A stretch of DNA of 64,000 bases from Schistocerca nitens (GCF_023898315.1 NC_064616.1:535699102-535763101); one strand, 5' to 3'. Counted from the first letter of the stretch, positions 1-11,687 are shown. Notes: generated from the sequence alone by a model not told the origin. Program-made: numbers and translations.

Positions 1-330
1 CTAACGCGCTGCTTTCCCGAGCGGGAAGGCGTGCCGGTCCCTGGCACGAATGCGCCCGGCGAATTAGTGTCCAGGCCCGGTGTGCCGGCCAGTCTGTGGC
101 TGGTTTTTAAGGCGGCTTTCAATTTCCCTCAGCGAATGCGGGCTGGTTCCCCTTAATCCGCCTTGGAGTTACACTCGTCTGGTATGAGACGTTCCCGGAG
201 GGCGGGGTGGGGGATCCACTGGGGGCTGAACCGCACAATAACCCTGGGTTCGGTGTGGGGCGGCGGTGGGGTGGCAACCTAAATTCTTTCGCTGAATCCT
301 CGCGGCGAGTTCACAGTGTCACTATTGTAG
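1..330. repeat. GC-rich dispersed repeat (class unknown)
   Basis: This is a strikingly GC-rich block compared with the AT-rich flank that follows. It carries a short hairpin (GTGCC...GGCAC near position 33). The wording around 136-160 (GCGAATGCGGGCTGGTTCCC) and 223-270 resembles a repeat I recall as common in locust sequence. No coding frame is convincing. The left end is cut by the window edge and the class is unknown. Confidence 0.4.
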
Positions 331-2304
331 TGTGCGCGGCTTCAGTGTTTCACATGCACTGCCGAAACGCAAGAGAAAACGACGCTGCGAATTGACGACT
401 ATAAATCACTCGTGTGCATCGAACCTCAAACGCAGCCTGTGGCTCATACGCACCTCTTCGCTCTGTCCCTCACCCCGTCAGCCGTTCGCACGACGTACTG
501 ACGCTCGCGGCGACGTGGAGTGGATGGCTACTGAGGGTTATAAACACAGGAAAGTTCGAAACTAATCGTCACTTCGCTGCAAAATCATAACACTTACCGA
601 AACTTCGCTGTATCTCAAACACTGTCACCCTGCTGGAAACCGGAAAGCTTTTCACCATCACTACAGACTAACTGCAAGGTGAACATTTAAAAAGAATATT
701 ACAATGTAGTGAAGGAATCATGTGAACTAAAAGCTGCAACTCAATGGATATTCAAAGACTGTGTATGTTAGATAATGTTCCATATTCCTTCAGTTGGTGG
801 TGTCATATTTCAAACCAACAATGCATCTACAATCTCAACAGCCCGCACTCCTCCTGGGGACTTGTGCGTCTCCGAGGAAGAATATGTCGGATCATGTGAG
901 ACGTCTCCCAAATCTGTGCCGCTGTTACAGGTCTCATTACATTCATCGTGGCTCGTCGTATCACAAGACAACTACATATCATTAGATCACGTCAGTTAGT
1001 TTCTATACACGTAACCGAAGGATGAGCTGCATTATATCAGACTGGTAGTCGTAATGCAGTTTCCACACAGTGTAGTGTTACCTCTGTAAAAAGAATTTGT
1101 TTTCTTTTTATTGTGCAGTAGGAGGAGAAAAGACGAATAATCAAAAATCTATGACGAAAAAGTAATCTTAATTAAATTACTATTTCTTCATATTTACAAA
1201 GTTTTCATATCACAAAGCTGGACAGATATGGAGCATTTCTGTTACTGTTTTGCTTAAATGGCCTGTGTTCCGAAATCACAGGATTTTTTGATTAACCTGT
1301 GATTTATTTAAGTGCACAGTATAGCTTCTTTGTGTGTGCAAACTGAAGACAACGATACTTTTAGTTTTTACATGGAATGTTGGCTGCAGATTAATTTTTC
1401 GAGGACAGTGAACATGGTTTATGACCAAAAGCGATCGGAATGAAATATAAATAATGTAAGCATTTGTGTGTCATGCATTTCACGAAGTATTTACAAGCTG
1501 ATAAATACCTTAACAAGACTTCTAAACTGGTCGCTTCATTGTGAATTCGCTTTCCGTCTTTTCCCTCTCGTAATTTTCTTAATAACATTGTTTCACTATT
1601 TTTAATTGATGCTTAATTTTCATTTCCCCTTAAACACAAAATAATCATTTAAATCTACACAGTTATTGGATATCTAAAATGCTGTTTAATTAGTGTTATG
1701 CGTTGTATGATCGGAAGTGGCTGCCAGTTTTCAGAAATTTGCTCACTGATTATAAGCAGTATAGCGACAGCTTCTATATAACTCTTGACTCTACATTGTA
1801 ACTACATATTTGGACTCGTGTTTCATGTTCTATTTATACTAATGTCTCTTTTGTGTCAAAAAATTTGATTACCTTTCCTCGTTTAGTGTTTCAGGAAGCA
1901 GCCCTTTATCCCGTTTGCATCGATCTTCACGGTACCATGAGATGCCATTTTCCTGATGAGTTACTAGAGTAAGTAAAGCCACACTGCTGAAGGACTGTTC
2001 TTTCGTTATCTTACGGCAAACATCGTGGGTAAATACGTTGTAGTTGGATGTACATGACCTTTCAAAACTACTGTTTAATATCATAAACAAGCATAGACTT
2101 TCTTGTTTTAGCTGGGGAGACAAACACTGGTTGATTGACTCGTGTGACCACTTGTTACCGGTGGTGACTAGATGGTGGTGATAGCGATGAGAAGTGACTG
2201 TAAAAGACAGAGGATAGTGAGGGTCCCTAGGACAAGTGGATTATCACATGCAGCGTGCGGACTCTAACCGATTTGTGGACTGCAGCGCTTAGTACGGCAG
2301 AACA
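331..2304. other. Gene-less, AT-rich interval
   Basis: Only short open frames without recognisable motifs occur here. I see no transposase, reverse transcriptase or RNA-gene signature on either strand. Confidence 0.5.
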
Positions 2305-2306
2305 TA

Positions 2307-2961
2307 CACTAGCTGACAAAAAAAGCGAAGCAACCATAAAGGGACAAGGAAACAAAATGAAGCTTCACTGGTTGAGAGGGTATGTGACGTTACTTTAACG
2401 ATTACGAAGTCGAGTCAAATTTATAAAGAAATTGGCAGTATGAGTCGACTTATCAGTATGACGTTGCACACTCTCTGGCGTGAGTGCTTGCACCGATGCT
2501 GTTGGAAAGGATGTCATAAAGCCGTTGTATCATCTCCTAATTCAGGCTGACCGAAAATAATTGTAACTACTCCTTGATACCTTGGGACGGAATTGACGAC
2601 TGAGCTGAGCCCATACATATTCTACCGGTGACAGATTTACGGATTTTTCTGGCCATGGGAGAACCTCAGTATCATACAAACAGTTCATAGGGGTACGTTC
2701 TATGTGGGCGAGTATTGATCTGCTAAAAAAAGGCGCCACGATACTATCTCATGAGAGTAACTCTAGAGGACAAAGGATGACGGTGATGTACAATCGTGCC
2801 ATCAGACTTTCGTCGATCACTACCAACCGTGACCTGAAGTGATACACGATGGCTCCCCTCACGATGACGCCAGGAGCAACATCGCTATACCTCTGCAAAA
2901 CATTGGAAGAACGGGACCCCTCCCCAGGACGACGATCACCTTGGGTAGCGTAATTCGACAT
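2307..2961 (-). mobile_element. Tc1-like transposon, truncated and decayed
   Basis: The left end is a Tc1-type terminal repeat starting CACTAGCTGACAAAAAAAGC at 2307, preceded by TA. Minus-strand frames at 2749-2961 and 2542-2739 match the catalytic half of Tc1 transposase: a PGVIVRGAI strand (family PGVMVWGAI) and, further on, PWPEKSVNLSPVEYVW (family PWPARSPDLSPIEHVW, where E is the third catalytic residue, here kept). The middle is shifted between frames and the N-terminal DNA-binding half and right terminal repeat are missing. It is a dead fragment. The match to Tc1 is clear but the exact right boundary is not. Confidence 0.75.
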
Positions 2962-3335
2962 TTAACTCTGGACGCAATGTGAAACTATTCACCAGCAGGC
3001 TTGCATTAATATTAAGAAATACCTGCGTGCTCCTTTTTCAGCTGCAAAAAATCATCAGACACTTTAGCAGAATGACTGCATACTTCATTTACAATACTCG
3101 ACCAGATCACGATTATTTGATGATATCTCCGTTATGCCTTGCAGAGTACACATGCTTAGAACGTAAATTGAAGCTTCATTAATATATTTGCTATCGCACC
3201 ATGGGACCAGTTCATGAGATAGCACGTGCCAGTACGTTGAGCTAGTATGGCGAAATTAGCGCAGCTATCACTTAAACAAATTCCTTGTCTACCAGTATTA
3301 AATATTTCCTGGGGTTCTTTAATTTTTGCAGGCGT
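2962..3335. other. Unassigned spacer
   Basis: I see nothing recognisable between the Tc1 fragment and the non-LTR tail. Confidence 0.4.
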
Positions 3336-3725
3336 TTCATGACGTCACTGCTGTATAGTGCGGAAATATGGGCACTGCGGCGGAGAGAGCAGAAATTGTT
3401 AGAGGCTTTTGAGATGTAGATCTGGAGAAGAAGCGCAGATATAACATGGACAGATAAAATAAGGAATGAGATTGTATTACGAAGGGTGAACGAGAAAAAA
3501 TAAATACTGGAAACAATTAAGAGGAGGAAAAGAAGTTTTCTAGGATACTAGATGAGAAGATACTGCATAACAAAGCATGGCCTAGAAAAAGTAGGTGCTG
3601 GAAAGAGGTCCAGAGGCAGAAGAAGATACCAGTAAACTGACAATGTCAAGATAAACGCATCATATGCAAGTACTAAAAGGTTGGCGAAAAACCAGGAGGA
3701 CTGGAGAATGCTGAATTCGCAGTAA
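3336..3725 (+). pseudogene. Non-LTR retrotransposon, C-terminal tail of reverse transcriptase ORF
   Basis: A single plus-strand frame runs through several nonsense codons and reads as the C-terminal tail typical of arthropod endonuclease/reverse transcriptase LINEs: LLYSAEIWALRRREQ near the start, then TWTDKIRNEIVLRRV, then KRSRGRRRYQ and ASTKRLAKNQEDWRML before the stop at 3723-3725. The palm domain is absent, so the copy is 5'-truncated as expected for incomplete target-primed reverse transcription. A trinucleotide tail follows immediately. Confidence 0.75.
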
Positions 3726-3749
3726 TGAGTCTGCCTAATGAGCAGGAAA

Positions 3750-3800
3750 CATCATCATAATCATCATAGTTATCATCAACATCATCATCATCATCATCAC
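3750..3800 (+). repeat. (ATC)n 3' tail of the non-LTR element
   Basis: An imperfect ATC/CAT microsatellite starts about 25 bp after the LINE stop codon. Simple-repeat tails in place of poly(A) are known for several non-LTR clades, so this is best read as the element's 3' terminus. Confidence 0.65.
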
Positions 3801-5000
3801 CTGAAATGGCTCCTCTATAAGACTAATTTGAAGCAATTGGCTGACTGAGGTTTCCGACGTATCAAAGATATTTACAGCCTTCAAGTTTGCAGACTTATAC
3901 AAAAACAAGACGCACGTCTCATTTATTGCTGCTTCGAGTCACCCATCACACAAATGGTCTGCGTTAGATACACGCAGGGAATTACGCGTTCTTGTCTGAT
4001 GTAGATTACCAACAGCAGGTGATAAATCCGAATAATGTGCAGTATTTTAAACCTCAGAAACTCGAATTTGGTAACAGAGTGCTACTGAAGATGGAAGAAA
4101 GATTATAGTTAAACTATAGTTATGTCATTACAGACGTAGCACATGCTTAATTTGTTAAAATTGTTGAGAAACGGGCCACTGTCTTATAGAAATAACTATC
4201 CAGGCATTAACCGTCAGTGAATTAGGGAAACCACAGATAATCTAAGTGAAGGTAGTCGGTTGGGGATCTGAGTTCTCAATACGAATACAGCTAGTTAAGT
4301 ACTTTGACATCTTCCTTGTTAGCTACTGATGAGGCTCTCACGATTTCAAGCTGAGGTCTTCATTTGTACCAATCAGTTTACAATTAAATAAAATTCAAGA
4401 AGTTGTTACTAGATTAGTAAGTCTGTTCTTTCATCGTTTCCAGCTACTTTTTTCTTTAATCCCTCACGATGTAAACACTCTTCGTTACACGCGCCGAACA
4501 GGAATCTCACAAAGCAGTGATCGGGTTCGAATCCACAACCATTAAATACCCATGGATCAGCTGGAAAATACAAAGGTTATATTCAGAATTCCTACCTGCT
4601 TGGAGATGGGGCCGAGCGACTTCACAGGAGAGGTAACAAGCCAACCGTCCTGCAAACTAAGCGAAGTCCATAAACTCCAGAGGAATCCAAAGAGGAATCA
4701 CCTACAAAATCCAAGCACACAGCCTCGTCACCCAGACTGGGCTAGTATGGTGTTTTCTGAACAGTTTCATACAACGGGGTGTTCTGTCTGGTTTACACTG
4801 TGGCGAACTTACAGGCCGCTTGTTGCCTGAGGGTTTACCCAGCCAGTCGGAGTCTGCAGGGGCCTCTGGCGCTAGGTTTTAACCTCCAAGAGATATGCCC
4901 TGTGCGGTAGATCAAACATCTCTGCGCCTTAGTACTTGAATAATGATGACAAATTCAGCTTCTGTATTTGAATCTAACGTTGTTTATTCTTTTTAAAACG
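3801..5000. other. Unassigned interval
   Basis: No gene recognised. A frame at 4552-4830 is open for 92 codons but shows no motif. GGGTTCGAATCC near 4517 resembles a pol III B box but lacks a convincing A box, so I do not call a SINE. Confidence 0.4.
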
Positions 5001-5004
5001 CGTT

Positions 5005-5040
5005 ACCAGTTTCGATACCATACGGTGTCATCTTCAGGCC
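5005..5040 (-). other. Hammerhead-ribozyme-like core, possible Penelope-like element 3' end
   Basis: On the minus strand the sequence reads CTGAAGA (5037-5031), a stem-loop GACACC-GTAT-GGTATC (5029-5014, five of six pairs), then GAAAC (5013-5009). That is the order CUGANGA, stem II, GAAA of a hammerhead core. Penelope-like elements are known to carry hammerhead motifs in their terminal repeats. A similar, more degraded block sits at 37704-37730 at the end of the Penelope-like element in this window. Stems I and III and the cleavage site were not established. Confidence 0.35.
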
Positions 5041-5049
5041 TGGAACGTA

Positions 5050-6246
5050 ATTGGCCATCCACGATCTTTTTCACGTGGAATGAACAGGATCGTATACAGC
5101 GAGCCAAAATTAACTAAATCCTGTACCTTCAGTGGCAATAACAAGCCCAGCATTGTCAGGCGACAACAGAGTTGTCTCACACTTTATGACACACCCAAGT
5201 ACATGATCCTTAGAGTACTATCACTTGCTGAAAATCTCGTTTTGATACCTGAAAGCGTTCGCGAAATAAAGGGAGTGTTATGTCTTACATGACTCACTCT
5301 GCATCGAATTTGAAGGAGTCATCTCTTCAAAAATATATAATTAGGATGTCGATCCTAAGTGACCCTACTTTGCTGAAAATTATCTACATGAAGGTCACCT
5401 CGAAAATGCATCCACAGATCAAATCATAGGGAAACTACAGAATGAAATATTGGACGATCGGTTATTAAAAGTGTATAAAATAGCTAACAGCAAAGGCATA
5501 TCATAAGAAAAAATGTGTCACTTTTATAAGAAATTTATTAAACGTTAACATCTTCATCGAATTTGCTGCAATATACACTTCTGCTTCACGTACTGGGCAT
5601 GTATCAAATATTATGTTCATTATCAACAGTCTTGCGGCTAGAAATGAAAGTGCGAAACAGTTAATAAACAGCGCATGTATGAAACGCTTTCAGTACAGGA
5701 AATAAAAGAGTAAATTGCAGCAAATGCGTTGAAGATGGGGTCACTTAATAAGTCGATAATCACTGCAAGGCATGGGTCCTATATGGAAGGTATGATAAGG
5801 ATATGTGTCCATTGGCTGTCCCATTTGTCAAATGCTGAGCAAAAGCTCACCGGCTAAAGGAAGAGTGAATTTCTTAGCAATGTTTCAATTATCTTGAGAG
5901 AGAATTCAACCGGTATCGTGCATCTCTTTCTTACTGTGGATAGTGTATGGTTTCATATCACAGAAAGGTTGTCGCTATAGTATTATGGGATGCAAAATGA
6001 ATTCTTGTTCGTGATTATCTGCTAAAATGTGAAATAATAACTGATTGATGCTATGTAATTCTTCTGGGCAAACGGAATAAAAAAGTACGTGAGAAGATGA
6101 ATGGTTTGCAGAATAAAATTTCAGATTTTTAACAGCAATGCCACAGCCTTATGACTTTCAGCTATTATCAGATTTAAAGACATTTGCTACTGAGAAACGT
6201 TTTGCTTCCAGTGACGAGATTTTGTAGCCATAGACTTTTTTTAACG
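5050..6246. other. Unassigned interval
   Basis: Short open frames only (for example 5080-5292). No recognised motif or repeat terminus. Confidence 0.4.
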
Positions 6247-6433
6247 ACGCGGAGTGGCCGCGAGGTTTTAGGTGCCATGTCACGGATTGCGCGGCCCCTC
6301 CCGCCGGATGTTCTGGTCCTCCCTCGGACATGGACGTATGTGTTGTTCTTAGCATAAGTTAGTTTAAGTAGCGTGTGAGTCTAGGGAACGATGATCTCAG
6401 CAGTTTGGTCCCTTAGGACTTCACATACATTTG
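6247..6433 (+). mobile_element. tRNA-derived SINE, family B
   Basis: A degenerate tRNA-like head (GGAGTGGCCGCGAGGTTTTA, A-box region) is followed by a body with TTAGCATAAGTTAGTTTAAG and an end ACTTCACATACATTTGA. Head and body differ from the commoner family in the window (family A), although the downstream motif TAGTTTAAGTAG is shared in part. A T-rich stretch follows. No clean target duplication was found. Confidence 0.65.
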
Positions 6434-6586
6434 AAGCTTTTTTTTACTTTTTTGCACTTTATAATCACACTCGAGCGATGAAACCTACTCATTAGAGAAA
6501 CACAAATCTAGACGGTCATTAAATCTAAACAAAGTACAGTTTTGATCCAAAAATAAAGTTTTCCACTGAATACAGAGCACCTTTCA

Positions 6587-6783
6587 AATGGTTCAAATGG
6601 CTCTGAGCACTATGGGACTCAACTGCCGAGGTCATTAGTCCCTTAGGACTTAGAACTAGTTAAACCTACCTAACCTAAGGACATCACAAACATCCATGCC
6701 CGAGGCAGGATTCGAACCTGCGACCGTAGCGGTCTTGCGGTTCCAGACTGTAGCGCCTTTAACCGCACGGCCACTTCGGCCGG
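6587..6783 (-). mobile_element. tRNA-derived SINE, family A, full length with target duplication
   Basis: Reading on the minus strand it has a tRNA-like head (GCCGGCCGAAGTGGCCGTGC, then B box GGTTCGAATCC), a body with GATGTCC/TTAGGTTAGGTAGG, and the terminal GAGCCATTTGAACCATTTGA. Flanking 13-14-bp direct repeats CAGAGCACCTTTCA lie at 6573-6586 and 6784-6797 and define the insertion exactly. Such SINEs are transcribed by RNA polymerase III and mobilised by LINE machinery. Confidence 0.92.
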
Positions 6784-6797
6784 CAGAGCACCTTTCA

Positions 6798-8390
6798 CCT
6801 TGGTGTCATAGTCACATGGTACACCTCGAGATTTGGGGATTTTTGTTTTCGGTGATTCTTCACCATAACGGTCGCTTACATAGGTGAGAGCATTTGTTAA
6901 ATTCTGTGCGTCACTGCACACCCTCAAGCATATTTCAGAGGGTAAGCATGGCCCAGCACTCTTATATGATAAAATAAAACCTATAATTTTTTCTAGGTAA
7001 TGTCATTTGTCGTCTTAATAAAACTGCCTTTTGGCAATCTCCTCGTCTGGTTTCTGCAGCCCATGCTCCTACAAACAGATAAAATATAAACATGTAAGAA
7101 AGGAAAAGAACCTGCGTTCGAGGCATTTTTCATGCACTACATTCGCTGTGCGGGAGAATTAGTTCCTTAATTTTGTACCACGGTTACTCCGTTGGTGCTG
7201 TCAGGGTTTCGGCCCATCAAAATGCCCTACAGTAGCGCAGATGCACAAAGAGGGTTTCATTCATTATTGCATGGCTAGCCGCCGTAGCACATTATCTCAA
7301 TTTACCTTTATTTAACCATGTAACATTTTAAGAAATATAATAATGGCGAAGAAGCATTTTTTACATATATTCATGGTAATTACTAGAGCCACCTAAAAAT
7401 TCCGGAAATGATATTGTACCACAAACGAAAAAGAAGATAAAATACTTCTACGTTCGAAGAAATGCTACTTTTATAGTGTTGTTGCTTTTCGATATACCTC
7501 GAAATGGTAGACAGACTCATGTACATTGCGATCTTGATGGTTGGCATCCCTACTCCAATTGAACTGATAACCTCCGAAATAATAGTCAGCTATCCTTGTG
7601 GATCTTGGTCATATGTATCAGCGTAATATCTGCTAGTTCCGTCGGCAGTGCTTTTTGCCATTCAGTCATGTTGAACAGCACTACTCTGGAACTCGTCTTT
7701 AGCTTACCCAAATTTTTGTGAATGCTGGCTTTGTCCCTACTCTTACTAGTATCCGAAATCCATCACGCAGAAAGTAGGTGGTTTCAGTATTTGTTGCACT
7801 TACTAGATATTGTCTGTTGTCATAAAACAATATGCTTTTCGACACAAAAGCGTTTGAACCATTAGTAAGTTTATTTTCTTCTTTCTGCTTCTGTTCCATG
7901 TACATAAAACAATATTCCATTCTTCTACGTTGTCATTTTCCCAGTTTGTACAATATGATCGACTACGTGTCCTATCACTGCACTTTGACACTAGTCTATA
8001 CGTTCAATTGGCTACAGCAATCCGCTTTTCCTCACTGACCCATCCTTCCTTACGTATGCACCCGTACACGTTGCCATTTATGTATTTGTTCATTCAACGA
8101 TTTTTTGTGGAAGTACCTTCTACTTTACAAGAGGCGAAAGACAATTGGTTTGCGACAATGTTATTTATAATCTAAAATTCATCAAAACTTCTCTAAAGCC
8201 GGAAATATATTTATTCGCAAACCTTCCAAATGTCCGTCATATTTTTACGCTTTGTAAGCGTATGAATCAATTCCATTAAGAATAAAAGTAGGTGAAAGTT
8301 TTCTGAATATTTGTGAATTTTACGTTCTTGAAGATTATGTGCTAACTAGCTAAGTACTTGGCAGTGCCAAGGTATGTATATATTCCATTC
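6798..8390. other. Unassigned interval
   Basis: AT-rich with short overlapping open frames (7699-8175) on both strands and no recognised domain. Confidence 0.4.
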
Positions 8391-8394
8391 TTTT

Positions 8395-8860
8395 AGTAGT
8401 CCATCTCCTCCTTACCCTTCTCAGTCCATCTCATCCTAACACTCTCTCTGTCCATCCGCTTCTCCCCCTCCCTCTGTCCATCAGCTCATTCCCCCTCTGA
8501 CCATATCCTCCTCCGCCATCTAATCGCTTCTCCTTCTTCTCCTGTGTTTGTCCATTTCCTCCTCTTCCCCCGCTCTCCATCCATCTTGTCATCTCCCTCT
8601 CTCTCCCCACCTCCTCCCCTGACTCTTCCTGTCCATTTCCTCCTACCCCTCTAGCTGTTGATTTCCTCCTTCCTCCTGTCTCTGTCCATCTCCTGCTCTT
8701 TCCTTTCTCTGCCCATCTCCTGTCCTCAATCTCTGTCCAATTCCCCTCCCTCTTTCTCTATCTGCTCCTTTTCCCTATCTGTATCGACCCCTTCCTTCGC
8801 CCTCACTGTCTGTCCATCTCCTCTTCCCCCTTCTCTCTCCTCGTTTTCAACCCTACGCCC
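8395..8860 (+). repeat. CT-rich minisatellite block 1
   Basis: Imperfect tandem units of roughly 26 bp built on GTCCATCTCCTCC plus a CCCTCTCTCT-like run. The same motif recurs at 11760-12060. The open frame through it (8658-8960, rich in Ser/Pro/Leu) is a by-product of composition and is not called as a gene. It is followed by a degraded copy of the dispersed repeat found intact at 9079-10549. Confidence 0.8.
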
Positions 8861-9078
8861 GTATGAGACTGATGGTTCTTACCCCCACAGTATTTCTTTA
8901 CAGATCGTAACTAATGGATGTACCAAAATTCATTGGAATCGTTCCAGAGGTTTAAGATGAGGTTTTGACCGTGGCTTTGGCTGCATTCGCACATGTCCAA
9001 TATATTTCTCACGTATTCAACATAATCCACACGTGTGTGTACACATATTTTACCTGTATCTCTAGCGAATTTCGCGCT

Positions 9079-9909
9079 GTAGTTTCATTTTCAGGCAGTT
9101 CAATGCTGATGACGTCGTATCTCCTGAACTATGTCGTACAGTTTTGCGCCCTAAAACCATAATATTCTAGGCGCGCAGTCCGGAACCGCGCGACTGCTAC
9201 GGTCGCAGGTTCGAATCCTGCCTCGGGCATGGATGTGTGTGATGTCCTTAGGTTAGTTAGGATTAAGTAGTTCTAAGTTCTAGGGGACTAATGACCTCAG
9301 AAGTTAACTCCCATAGTGCTCAGAGCCATTTGAACCATTTTTTTGAACCATAATAAAAAAATTGCAGGTGCATACAGTGGTATAAGTGGGTACTGTCAGT
9401 GACATGTTTTATGGACGGTTTTAGTAGTAATTATGTAATAAAATAAACCGTCTTGCATGATGTGGCAGTTCTTCACGCATCTCATCGTTTATGACGTCAT
9501 ATTTGCTGAAATATATCACTTACAATGTTATAATTTGGCTGCTACTTTCAGTAGTGTCTGCAAATGTATCGCGAATATAGTTAGTAGTAAAGAAGTAATA
9601 AATTAGAACGTCATGATTTATGCGGCACTTTTAATGCGTGAAGAACGAAAATGTAGTAAGTGATAAAACTTCTTTTTTTCTTTTTGAGGGACCTGTCCGC
9701 GAGAAAACGTTTCGTAATGATTTAAAATTATGTGTGAAATTTGTTATAAGGAATCGCTCTCATTCTCGTACTGGATGACTAAATTTAGGGTATTCGCGGG
9801 TCTTGAGCCACATTACTTTTTCACCCCCACCCACACCCCCTTGATAGGCAGGTAGTTCTTACAACCACAGCGATTCTTTCCAGACTGTAAGAGATATGTG
9901 TACCAAGTT
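9079..9909 (+). repeat. 640-bp tandem duplication, copy 1 (carries a SINE)
   Basis: This unit begins GTAGTTTCATTTTCAGGCAG and ends GTGTACCAAGTT. Removing the SINE and one 10-bp target duplication (191 bp) from 831 bp leaves exactly 640 bp, the length of copy 2. By eye the two differ at about eight positions. It is a member of a dispersed repeat also present in diverged form at 13022-13865. Confidence 0.9.
9165..9345 (+). mobile_element. SINE family A, 5'-truncated, with empty site in the neighbouring duplicate
   Basis: The copy starts inside the tRNA-like head (TTCTAGGCGCGCAGTCCGGA), keeps the B box GGTTCGAATCC, and ends GAGCCATTTGAACCATTTTT. Target duplication AACCATAATA lies at 9155-9164 and 9346-9355. 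The same 10 bases occur once, uninterrupted, at 9986-9995 in copy 2. Confidence 0.93.
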
Positions 9910-10549
9910 GTAGTTTCATTTTCAGGCAGTTCAATGCTGATGACGTCGTATCTCCTGAACTATGTCGTACAGTTTTGCGCCCTAAAACCATAATAAAAAA
10001 ATTGCAGGTGCATACAGTGGTATAAGTGGGTACTGTCAGTGACATGTTTTATGGACGGTTTTAGTAGTAATTATGTAATAAAATAAACCGTCTTGCATGA
10101 TGTGGCAGTTCTTCACGCATCTCATCGTTTATGACGTCATATTTGCTGAAATATATCTCTTACAATGATATAATTTGGCTGCTACTTTCAGTTGTGTCTG
10201 CAAATGTATCACGAATATAGTTAGTAGTAAAGAAGTAATAAATTAGAACGTCATGATTTATGCGGCACTTTTAATGCGTGAAGAACGAAAATGTAGTAAG
10301 TGATAAAACTTCTTTTCTTCTTTTTGAGGGACCTGTCCGCGAGAAAACGTTTCGTAATGATTTAAAATTATGTGTGAAATTTGTTATAAGGAATCGCTCT
10401 CATTCTCGTACTGGATGACTAAATTTAGGGTATTCGCGCGTCTTGAGCCACATTACTTTTTCACCCCCACCCACACCCCCTTGATAGGCAGGTAGTTCTT
10501 GCACCCACAGCGATTCTTTCCAGACTGTAAGAGATATGTGTACCAAGTT
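9910..10549 (+). repeat. 640-bp tandem duplication, copy 2 (empty site)
   Basis: Direct head-to-tail copy of 9079-9909 lacking the SINE. It runs on into TTGGTAGAAATCGGTCTGG, the continuation of the dispersed repeat, so the duplication is internal to a longer repeat. Two minus-strand frames across it are non-coding by appearance. Confidence 0.9.
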
Positions 10550-10604
10550 TGGTAGAAATCGGTCTGGTAGAGTAGGAGGAGATGTGGAATGTAGATATGT
10601 AGAT

Positions 10605-11687
10605 TCATTGTTAAATGACTGTTGCCCTTGGTCGGTTAATACATCTACGGTTAATGCTATTTGTGATGACGCTGGAGTTGTCGCCCGATGATGTCCCATA
10701 CGTGGTGGATTAGGGACAGATGTGGTGATCGAGCAACTCTATGGAGCATGTTGGGCTACAACAGCGGCTTGTGAGCGTGCTTTACCGTGTTGTAAAAAAA
10801 CCCCTGGAATGCTGTTCATGAACGGCAGCACAACAGGTCGAATCACCAGATTGACGTACAAAATTGCAGTCAGTGTGCGTGGGATAACCACGAGAGTGCT
10901 CCTGATGTCAGACGAAAATGAACCCGAGACCCTAGCTCCTCGTGTAGGTCCAGTATGTCTGGTAAGTAGACAGACTGATTGCAGGCCCTCAACTGGCCTA
11001 GCACTAACCAACACGCGCCCATCACTGGCACAGATTTAGAACCACCTTTCATCAGAAAACACGACAGACCCCTACCCAGCTCTCCACAGAGCTTCCACTC
11101 GACGCCTCAGAAGTCGCAAATGCCGGTTGACTGTGGTCAGTGAAACGCTACAGTTCGTCTGGCTTGGAGCTGTCCTTGAATTAACCGATTTGCAACAATT
11201 CGTTGCGTCACTGTGGTGCCAACTGCTACACAAATTTCTGCTGCGGGTACCGTACGATGCGCCAGAGCCACAGGCCGAACATGATGGTCCTCCCTCTCGG
11301 TAGTGCCACGTGGCCGTCCAGAGACCAGTCATGTACCCTGGCTACATTCCTGCCAAGTCTTTCTGCAGTATCGCAGATGGCACAGCCAGCTTCTCATAGC
11401 CCTATTACACGGCCTTGTTCAAATCTCAGCGAGGTGTTGTTGATAAGGGCATTCTTGACTAACATCAGTTCAACACATCCAACCTCAAAGGTAGCTAACG
11501 CTCACGACGGTTACGGCGTTTATTTAAAGCAAACCTGATCTGCATCCTCATAGTGCCACTCTTAGGGGACTTAGGCGATTCGAGCGAAATTGGAAAAGAC
11601 ATCATGTTTCAGAAACAGACCACGCCTACCAACTTTCGTTCATGTCGCACGAGTCCTTCTTGGTGTCTGATTTTTTTTTCGTCAGTG
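10605..11687 (-). pseudogene. Tc1-like transposon, decayed, left end missing
   Basis: The right end carries the Tc1 terminal repeat, reading CACTGACGAAAAAAAAATCA on the minus strand from 11687. This family also occurs at 58144-60746. Minus-strand frames show the helix-turn-helix region (TTVNRHLRLLRRRVEALWRAG, around 11072-11140) and the catalytic core (STLVVIPRTLTAILYVN, VVLPFMNSIPGVFLQHGKA around 10760-10900). The family pattern at that last point is QQDNARPH, so the second catalytic aspartate is damaged. Reading shifts between frames and stops are common. The left terminal repeat is absent and the fragment abuts the dispersed repeat at about 10600. Confidence 0.85.

Noticed and set aside
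6696-6887. Short ORFs reading CDVLRLVRF/FEPAT-like peptides, repeated across the window
   Set aside because: These are translations of the family A SINE in either orientation.
8658-8960. 100-codon Ser/Pro-rich open frame
   Set aside because: It is produced by the CT-rich minisatellite, and other frames and the opposite strand are equally open.
10400-10699. 99-codon minus-strand frame
   Set aside because: Mostly antisense of the dispersed repeat; only its first part belongs to the Tc1 relic end.
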